A stretch of DNA of 64,000 bases from Flavisolibacter tropicus. Its GTDB lineage: Bacteria; Bacteroidota; Bacteroidia; Chitinophagales; Chitinophagaceae. Of the stretch, positions 58,868-64,000 are shown piece by piece (positions within the stretch are counted from its first letter, which is position 1; every line of letters starts with the position of its first letter). Made by a program: the position numbers and the translations under genes. The notes under the pieces are model-generated. The model was not told where the DNA came from and ran no database searches. It was given only the letters and a program-made list of their open reading frames with translations. The stretch covers positions 3,530,001 to 3,594,000 of the forward strand of contig NZ_CP011390.1 in assembly GCF_001644645.1 (NCBI RefSeq). Reading direction: 5' to 3'.

Positions 58868-58970
58868 ATCGTGAAACGTCAAACGTGAGACGTGAAAGGA
58901 AGGCTGCAAGCTACAAGCTGCACGCAAAAGAAAGGCTGTTCAGCGTGTAGCGTAAAGCGTGCAGCTTTTC
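58868..58970. repeat. Repeat array with inverted pair (element I)
   Basis: GTGAAACGTCAAACGTGAGA plus CGTGAAAG (58871-58898) adjoins AAGCTGCACGC (58915-58925), perfectly inverted at 58957-58967 around GCAAAAGAAAGGCTGTTCAG. It lies between convergent msrB and cbpM genes. Confidence 0.75.
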
Positions 58971-59266
58971 TATCCTACCGCCCCCTCATACAAGCGCAGG
59001 CGATTCTTCAGATACATCATTTCTTCCTGCAGTTTTTCCATGCGTTTTAGCAATTGCGTTACAGCATCAACCCCTTCCAGGTTGATGTGCAGGTCATAAT
59101 GAAGGCGCATGAGACGCTCCAACTCCTGCAGCTGGTCGGCCTGTACAAATACACCCTGGTCTGTAGTTGTTGTTTCTATCAAACCATAATCCTGTAGGGA
59201 ATGGATAAACGAAACTTCAATATTGTGTTGTGAGCAAAAGATGGATGCTGCTATCAGATTTTCCAT
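58970..59266 (-). CDS. cbpM: Chaperone modulator CbpM
   Basis: The protein has 98 residues with a MerR-like helical fold: LIAASIFCSQHNIEVSFIHS, LQDYGLIETTTTDQGVFV and a C-terminal leucine-rich helix (LLKRMEKLQEEMMYLKNRL). CbpM binds the J domain of CbpA and inhibits it. It lies directly downstream of cbpA (11-bp gap) on the same strand, the usual gene order. The Cys-containing N-terminus is not conserved in the family as far as I know. Confidence 0.9.
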   Translation of the reverse strand: MENLIAASIFCSQHNIEVSFIHSLQDYGLIETTTTDQGVFVQADQLQELERLMRLHYDLHINLEGVDAVTQLLKRMEKLQEEMMYLKNRLRLYEGAVG

Positions 59267-59277
59267 TGCCAGTAGCC

Positions 59278-60177
59278 CTATTTTTTTAGTTTAGATAATT
59301 CGGTGAACAGTTCACGTTCGCGTTCGCTAAGGCCGGTTGGTATTTTTATCTGGTACGTGATATAAAGGCTTCCATGCTGACCTTCCTGTTTGTAAACCGG
59401 AAAGCCTTTCCCTTTTAAACGCACTTTTGTTCCATTTTGTGTTTCCGGAGCAACTTTTAATTTGATTTTACCACTCAATGTATCTATTGTCGCTTCTCCA
59501 CCTAATACAGCTGTGTATAGATCTAGATCAATAGTAGCAAACAAGTCGCTTCCGGAGCGTTTAAATACGGGATCATCGTTTATTTGAAAGGTAATGTAGA
59601 GGTCTCCCGCAGGGCCGCCATTCACGCCCTGTTCGCCATGCCCTTTTAGTCGTATACGCTGGCCGTTCTCTACTCCGGCGGGTATGGTAATACGGATTTG
59701 TTTACCATTGATTGTGAGTGTGCGCTGATGTGTAGTGTAGGCCTCTCGTAAACTCAAATGCAACTCAGCCTCAAAATCCTGGCCCCGAAAGCGCGTTTGC
59801 CGGCTACGCCCCCTAGCCCCGCCTGAACCAAACATAGACTCAAAGAATTCTGAAAAGTCGCCGCCTCCAAAACCTTCATAACTTCCTCCCTGGAATCCTC
59901 TACCACCGCCAGCATATTGTTGCTGCTGTCGTGCTTGCTCAAACTGCTCGGCATGCTGCCAGTCTTTTCCATACTGGTCATACTTCTTGCGCTTTTCAGG
60001 ATCGCTAAGCACCTCGTTTGCTTCATTGATCTGCTGAAACCGTTTATGCGCCTCCTGATCGTTTGGATTAAGATCAGGGTGATGTTTCCGCGCGAGCTTT
60101 CGGTAGGCTTTCTTTATATCGTCTGTACTGGCATTCTTACCAACGCCTAAGATTTGATAATAATCAACAAACTCCAT
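59278..60177 (-). CDS. cbpA: DnaJ-like co-chaperone CbpA
   Basis: The protein has 299 residues from the ATG at 60177; the earlier frame continues into repeat-like DNA and is rejected. The J domain covers 1-70 with HPD at 33-35. It is followed by a Gly/Phe-rich linker ([20 protein letters not shown]) and two C-terminal substrate-binding domains (from about 130). There is no zinc-finger, which separates CbpA from DnaJ. It stimulates the DnaK ATPase and delivers clients. It forms an operon with cbpM. Confidence 0.93.
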   Translation of the reverse strand: MEFVDYYQILGVGKNASTDDIKKAYRKLARKHHPDLNPNDQEAHKRFQQINEANEVLSDPEKRKKYDQYGKDWQHAEQFEQARQQQQYAGGGRGFQGGSYEGFGGGDFSEFFESMFGSGGARGRSRQTRFRGQDFEAELHLSLREAYTTHQRTLTINGKQIRITIPAGVENGQRIRLKGHGEQGVNGGPAGDLYITFQINDDPVFKRSGSDLFATIDLDLYTAVLGGEATIDTLSGKIKLKVAPETQNGTKVRLKGKGFPVYKQEGQHGSLYITYQIKIPTGLSERERELFTELSKLKK

Positions 60178-60261
60178 AAGCCGCTTTTTAGTTATATAAA
60201 CCGGTGGTATGGATGTAAAAATCAGGCCAATGGAGAGAGTGGAGGACAGTTGGCAGTTGAT

Positions 60262-60321
60262 AGCTGGCAGATGACAGAGGATAGAAAATACAGGATACTG
60301 CCAGCTGCCCTCTGTCATCTG
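60262..60321. repeat. Nested inverted repeat upstream of cbpA (element J)
   Basis: CAGATGACAGAGG (60268-60280) is perfectly inverted at 60309-60321, and AGCTGGCAG (60262-60270) at 60298-60306. The pairs interleave, so alternative hairpins can form. It lies between the cbpA start and the SIMPL gene stop, both on the minus strand, and may serve as a terminator. Confidence 0.7.
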
Positions 60322-60335
60322 TCAACTAATCTTCA

Positions 60336-61133
60336 TTATTGAAAGGCAAAACGAAACTTTAATGTTTTTTCAATCTTGATCTTGTCAGATGGGAAAACTT
60401 CACTTCCCAGCTTAAGAGGATCAGATTTGCTACCCAACAGCATAGTCAATTTTTGAAACAACTCCTCATATGGATTCTTAGTAGCATCGGACGCTTCAAC
60501 AATTTGAGTGATAGGCCCTAGTTTTCGACCTGCCAGTTGTGCCAGGCGAGCCGCCTTTTGCTTACCTGCATCAATCAGCTTCACATCGAGCTTTTCATAA
60601 AAAGAAGCTATGTCGGGGTGACTAATTTTTACTACGCCACCTTCTACATCTGAACGATTGCCAATGGCAGTAAGGAAGCTATGTAGTGAATCGCGACTGT
60701 TAAACCGAAGGTTTAAGGCATAATCGTCATTAATAGAATAGCGACTATAATTATTCAGCATGTATTTATCTGCACCAGCTATATAATTCATCAAGGAAGT
60801 ATAAGGGAGCAGCTCGCCGCCATGAGCAAGGGCTAATGCCTTTACTTGCTCCAGCTTCTCTTCGCGGGTTAACACCTTGGGCTTTGGAGGGGCTTTAGGC
60901 TGCGGCACCGGTTTGGCTTTGTTTTTTGGAGTGGGCGCCGCATAGGCAGCCGTGTCAATAGCTGTAGTTACATCCATATCCTCATAGCTCTCTTCTACTT
61001 TAATGTAATAGTACCATTCTTTGGGCTCAACCATCAACGTGTCTTTTACCGTTACTTCTACATATTGGTCTTGTGCTTGGGCCAGCGCGCCGCAAAACAA
61101 AAAAGCACTAAACAGGAGTCCTCTTTTTTTCAT
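60336..61133 (-). CDS. Secreted SIMPL-like (DUF541) domain protein
   Basis: The protein has 265 residues from the ATG at 61133; an upstream TTG frame adds six residues. A signal peptide (KKRGLLFSAFLFCGALAQA|Q) is followed by a beta domain, a Pro/Lys-rich linker (KNKAKPVPQPKAPPKPK) and a SIMPL-type helical half with GKQKAARLAQLAGRKLGPIT. SIMPL proteins are periplasmic and form large assemblies of unclear role. The internal linker splits the domain, which is unusual. Confidence 0.7.
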   Translation of the reverse strand: MKKRGLLFSAFLFCGALAQAQDQYVEVTVKDTLMVEPKEWYYYIKVEESYEDMDVTTAIDTAAYAAPTPKNKAKPVPQPKAPPKPKVLTREEKLEQVKALALAHGGELLPYTSLMNYIAGADKYMLNNYSRYSINDDYALNLRFNSRDSLHSFLTAIGNRSDVEGGVVKISHPDIASFYEKLDVKLIDAGKQKAARLAQLAGRKLGPITQIVEASDATKNPYEELFQKLTMLLGSKSDPLKLGSEVFPSDKIKIEKTLKFRFAFQ

Positions 61134-61248
61134 AGCAGGTATTTTGCGCAAGCTAAACAGATAGCCACACCTGCGTTCATAGACCTGTTTGAGCTGTTTT
61201 ATTTTTTGAATGAACTACCTAAAACGTATGTTTTGGCTAAGTAGAAAA

Positions 61249-61782
61249 CTATTGTTTAAATGAACGCTCGTAATACAATTGTACTAGCCCTTTCTTAAAA
61301 TGTTTCACACTAATCAATTGCAACATTTGCTCTTGAAAACCTTCCTTGAATAAGCGTACACCTTTGCCCAATAAGATGGGAATAATTGATATATAAAACG
61401 CATCGACAAGGTTTTCTTGTAGCAACGTATGTATTACTTCTGCTCCTCCATCTATAAATATGTTTTTTCCATCCTTATGCTTCAAGTGGCGTATGAGCTC
61501 TTTTACATCGTCGGTATAAAAAGATATGTTTGCAACAGCAGATCTTGGTGTGCGGGTAATGATATAGGCTTCTTTATCTGCATGTGGAAATTCTGATACC
61601 TGGCGCATCACCCAATCATAAGTTTTCCTTCCCATCACTACGGTATCAACAGTTTGTATAAAATCACTGTAGCCGTAATCTTCGCCTTCTTGTTCTACTA
61701 TGGATAGAAATGACAAATCATCGTTTGACTTAGCAATGTAGCCATCCAGGCTGCAGGCAATGTATACAACAACTTTTCTCAT
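61249..61782 (-). CDS. Dihydrofolate reductase-like (RibD C-terminal) protein
   Basis: The protein has 177 residues with the RibD_C/DHFR-like fold. It opens with KVVVYIACSLDGYIAKSNDD; DTVVMGRKTYDWV and KNIFIDGGAEVIHTLLQENL complete the signature, along with IPILLGKGVRLF. Family members reduce a pteridine- or riboflavin-precursor-like substrate with NAD(P)H, but the stand-alone YwjB/YyaP type is uncharacterised. It is a cytoplasmic single gene. Confidence 0.88.
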   Translation of the reverse strand: MRKVVVYIACSLDGYIAKSNDDLSFLSIVEQEGEDYGYSDFIQTVDTVVMGRKTYDWVMRQVSEFPHADKEAYIITRTPRSAVANISFYTDDVKELIRHLKHKDGKNIFIDGGAEVIHTLLQENLVDAFYISIIPILLGKGVRLFKEGFQEQMLQLISVKHFKKGLVQLYYERSFKQ

Positions 61783-61902
61783 ATCAGGTCTGTGTTTGGT
61801 GAACGGGTTGTTAGCGCAGGTATAATATAACCGTTACAGAAATAATTATACCTCTAAAAAAACACCAGCCACTCCCTAAAACTAATCATTTTTACACAAA
61901 GA

Positions 61903-61924
61903 AGCCCAGCCAAAAGGCCGGGCT
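61903..61924 (-). terminator. Intrinsic terminator after the small lipoprotein gene
   Basis: AGCCCAGCC and GGCCGGGCT pair with one G-U pair. CTTCTTTG follows on the minus strand. It is 28 bp past the stop at 61952. Confidence 0.65.
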
Positions 61925-61951
61925 TTCTCTTCTATTCTAAAACGCCCTTAT

Positions 61952-62356
61952 TTACTTCCGCACCAGTTTAAACGTCTTGGTGACGGTGTTGGAGGGTCTG
62001 GACTTTGATGCTACGGTTATAGTAACGGTACCCACTTCATTGAAAGGGATGTTGGTAATGGTAACATGCTGCGGCGAAGTTGTAGTAGTATAGTTCTGAG
62101 AAAAAACCACTGCATTGTCTAAATCCTGGCGATAGACCACATTTACTGTCACGCCTTGAGGCGGCATCTTACTTAATACCAGCACTTTGAAATCGTAGGT
62201 AGTACCTAGGGCGCGGGCAATGGCAGAGCCCGCATCCGGATCCAGTGCCACCACCAGGTTTTGCTCGCCCAGATCATCACCGCCCAAATCTCCATAACAG
62301 CTGGACAGCCAAAAGGCTAACAGGCCAGCAAAAAGAGTTCTTATTAATAGTTTCAT
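61952..62356 (-). CDS. Small beta-rich lipoprotein
   Basis: The protein has 134 residues with a lipoprotein leader (MKLLIRTLFAGLLAFWLSSC, lipid Cys20). The mature chain looks like one Ig/fibronectin-type beta-sandwich (VLVLSKMPPQGVTVNVVYRQ, TITNIPFNEVGTVTITVASK). No specific family is recognised. It begins 14 bp past the stop of the large Ig/YVTN gene on the same strand, so they are almost certainly co-transcribed. It may assist the surface protein. Confidence 0.75.
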   Translation of the reverse strand: MKLLIRTLFAGLLAFWLSSCYGDLGGDDLGEQNLVVALDPDAGSAIARALGTTYDFKVLVLSKMPPQGVTVNVVYRQDLDNAVVFSQNYTTTTSPQHVTITNIPFNEVGTVTITVASKSRPSNTVTKTFKLVRK

Positions 62357-62370
62357 TGTTGTCTACAGGA

Positions 62371-64000
62371 TTAGAGTTTAATAATAGATTGGGTAATTGT
62401 CTGGTTTCGGGTAAGATCAGTGATCCTGACCTGGTATATACCGGCACTCAGACCTTGCACGTCAATGGTGTTTTGAGTACCTACCAACTTGCTATTATAC
62501 ACGCGTTTGCCAAAGCTGTCAAAGAGTTGTAAAAAGAGTGGGTGGCTGCTCTGGTTTTTCACTACCAGTTGTTTCACCACAGGGTTGGGGTAGATAGTTA
62601 CAACACCATTCCACACTTCTGGATTGTCAATACGGGTAGCTACGAAATTGTAAGGCGCTGAAATTGCTGAACAACTGCCAGACGTTGCTACCACACTATA
62701 CACTCCCGAGGCCTGTACACGGTGGGTTTTACCGGTGGCACCCTGAATTAGTGTTGAGTTCAAGTACCATTGGTTACCGTTGGTGGCCGACGAGGTCAAA
62801 ATGTTTCCAGTGGCCGTAATGGTAGGTACAGATGGTACAGGATTCACCGTAACAACTACAGGAGCCGACAACGCCGATACACAACCGTTTTCTTTGTATT
62901 GTACTGCGTAAGAGCCGCTAGCGGTAGCTGTATACGTGCGGTTGGTTTCCCCAGAAATCGCCACGCCATCCTTAAACCACTGGTTATTTACAACGGCGGC
63001 GGAAGATTGCATTTGCAGGTTTCCACCTTCACAGAAAGTATTGGGGTCGTGGAAAGTAATAGTGGGTGCGGCTAAGCTGTTTATAGTTAGGGTAGCTGAT
63101 GCAGATGTTACACTTCCACAATCGCCAGCAATTACAACATCATACGTACCGGCGTCAGCTGCGCTAACGCTACTAATAGAATAGCTATCATTTGTAGCGC
63201 CTTGAATAGCTACTCCATTTTTGCGCCATTGGTAGCCCAGTACTGATCCATTAACTGCCACAGTGAATCCGGCACTTCCAGTACAAAGTGTCGCACTAGC
63301 AGGCTGACTTGTAATAACAATCGGATCTCTCAAGCTTAACGCCGCAACTGGCGAGGTCGCTGTTCCACAGGTGCCTGTCACTACCACATCATAATTACCG
63401 GCTTGAGCAGATGCAGTGTTAGAAATCGTATAACTAGTGCCGGTAGCATTCGTGATATTGTTGCCATCTTTACGCCACTGGTAAGACAGATTACTACCGG
63501 TAGCTGTAACAGTAAATGTAGTGGAAGCACCTGCACACACCGTTTGTGATGCGGGTGGGGCAGTAATTGCTGTAGCAGGGTTAACAGTAAGCACAGCAGC
63601 TGAAGAAGTAACAACGCCACAATCGCCTGTTACCACCACATCATAACCGCCAGCATTATCAGCACCGATAGCCGCTATTTCCAATTCACGATCAGTAGCA
63701 CCGTTTATATCTATGCCGTCTTTGCGCCATTGATAACTCAGGTTTGCACCCGTAGCTGCAACAGAAAAAGTAGTAGTAGCTCCTTCACATTTTACCTGGC
63801 CTACAGGCTGGGTGGTAATAGCTGTAGAAGGGTTGACGGTAATCGTAAAAGTCTTCGATGGGCCAGAAGCAACACCTATAAAGTTGCCAAATGCTGTAGG
63901 AAGCTCCCCTACAGCCATATTCATTATAAATGAATTATCGGCTGTATTAAAAACAGATATGGTATTAGATAAGGTGCTATGGACAGAAAAATTAGCAACA
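62371..64000 (-). CDS. YVTN-propeller/Ig-domain T9SS surface protein (partial, 5' end outside window)
   Basis: The open frame continues to the window edge without a start, so this is the 3' end only (543 codons visible). The first visible residues (HSTLSNTISVFNTADNSFIM, then NMAVGELPTAFGNF) look like a YVTN/YncE beta-propeller repeat. They are followed by three near-identical Ig-like domains of about 80 residues, each with the motif LSYQWRKDG and GNYDVVVTG-type ends, then two shorter Ig-like domains. The C-terminal T9SS sorting tail (about the last 75 residues) has VTIYPNPVVKQLVV and GIYQVRI. It is a large surface adhesin-like protein, in an operon with the small lipoprotein. Confidence 0.85.
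   Translation of the reverse strand, partial: VANFSVHSTLSNTISVFNTADNSFIMNMAVGELPTAFGNFIGVASGPSKTFTITVNPSTAITTQPVGQVKCEGATTTFSVAATGANLSYQWRKDGIDINGATDRELEIAAIGADNAGGYDVVVTGDCGVVTSSAAVLTVNPATAITAPPASQTVCAGASTTFTVTATGSNLSYQWRKDGNNITNATGTSYTISNTASAQAGNYDVVVTGTCGTATSPVAALSLRDPIVITSQPASATLCTGSAGFTVAVNGSVLGYQWRKNGVAIQGATNDSYSISSVSAADAGTYDVVIAGDCGSVTSASATLTINSLAAPTITFHDPNTFCEGGNLQMQSSAAVVNNQWFKDGVAISGETNRTYTATASGSYAVQYKENGCVSALSAPVVVTVNPVPSVPTITATGNILTSSATNGNQWYLNSTLIQGATGKTHRVQASGVYSVVATSGSCSAISAPYNFVATRIDNPEVWNGVVTIYPNPVVKQLVVKNQSSHPLFLQLFDSFGKRVYNSKLVGTQNTIDVQGLSAGIYQVRITDLTRNQTITQSIIKL

Noticed and set aside
1..64000. CRISPR arrays, insertion sequences, prophage, tRNA genes
   Set aside because: No regular spaced repeats, transposase or integrase domains, phage structural genes or cloverleaf sequences were recognised by eye.

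Overview
The window comes from a chromosome of a Bacteroidota bacterium, most likely family Chitinophagaceae. The evidence is: several secreted proteins with type IX secretion (T9SS) C-terminal sorting tails, SusC-like/TonB outer-membrane proteins, LytS/LytTR two-component pairs, short lipoprotein leaders, promoters of the Bacteroidota type (TTG near -33, TAnnTTTG near -7, often only a few bases before the ATG), and the absence of obvious Shine-Dalgarno sites. No rRNA, tRNA, CRISPR array, phage, transposase or reverse transcriptase was seen. Most genes are housekeeping or ordinary accessory genes in short operons.

Layout. 0.5-8.7 kb: secreted GHL10 glycosidase, a methyltransferase, a LytTR/LytS pair and a TonB-dependent receptor. 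8.7-10.3 kb: gene-poor, repeat-rich. 10.3-20.3 kb: NlpC/P60 peptidase, secreted unknowns, a royal-jelly-like lipoprotein, a 1037-residue T9SS protein and a GH2 enzyme. 21-33 kb: TM2-rmuC, acyl-ACP desaturase, CAP protein, PRC-barrel stress pair, O-methyltransferase, endonuclease/phosphatase, a cupin/TetR divergent pair, RlpA and an orphan LytS kinase. 33-47 kb: a cassette-like lipoprotein, SMUG2-type glycosylase, MATE pump, murI, amidase, serine hydrolase, acyl-CoA dehydrogenase/MarR, GT2 and a potassium channel. 47-57 kb: NmrA-like reductase, AlkA-type glycosylase, enoyl-CoA hydratase/paaZ of the phenylacetate pathway and an MG2-plug protein. 57-64 kb: adk, a four-helix-bundle (rRNA intervening-sequence type) gene, msrB, cbpM-cbpA, SIMPL, a RibD-like reductase and the 3' part of a YVTN/Ig/T9SS adhesin-like gene that runs off the end.

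The striking feature is the intergenic DNA. Nearly every long gap is built from a small vocabulary of degenerate 10-35 bp words. Examples are GAGCTATGAGCTGTGAG, AAGCTACACGCTGCACGC, TTTCACGCAGAGGCGCAGAG, GCACAGAGGAAAGGAG, TTGACAGGTTAACAAG, GTGAAACGTGAGACGTG, ACTAGGATT and TGTCATCCTGAGCG. Many copies form inverted-repeat elements of about 50-520 bp, and several have a bidirectional terminator hairpin of one recurring type (AAAAGCACTCC...GGAGTGCTTTT) at their centre. Two elements carry a gene between the same kinds of inverted ends: a GxxExxY (PD-(D/E)XK-like) gene lodged between paaZ and the enoyl-CoA hydratase, and a four-helix-bundle gene between adk and msrB. The pattern resembles autonomous and non-autonomous members of an undescribed repeat system, and it is the main candidate for a new biological system here. 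All of this was read by eye; no searches were run.
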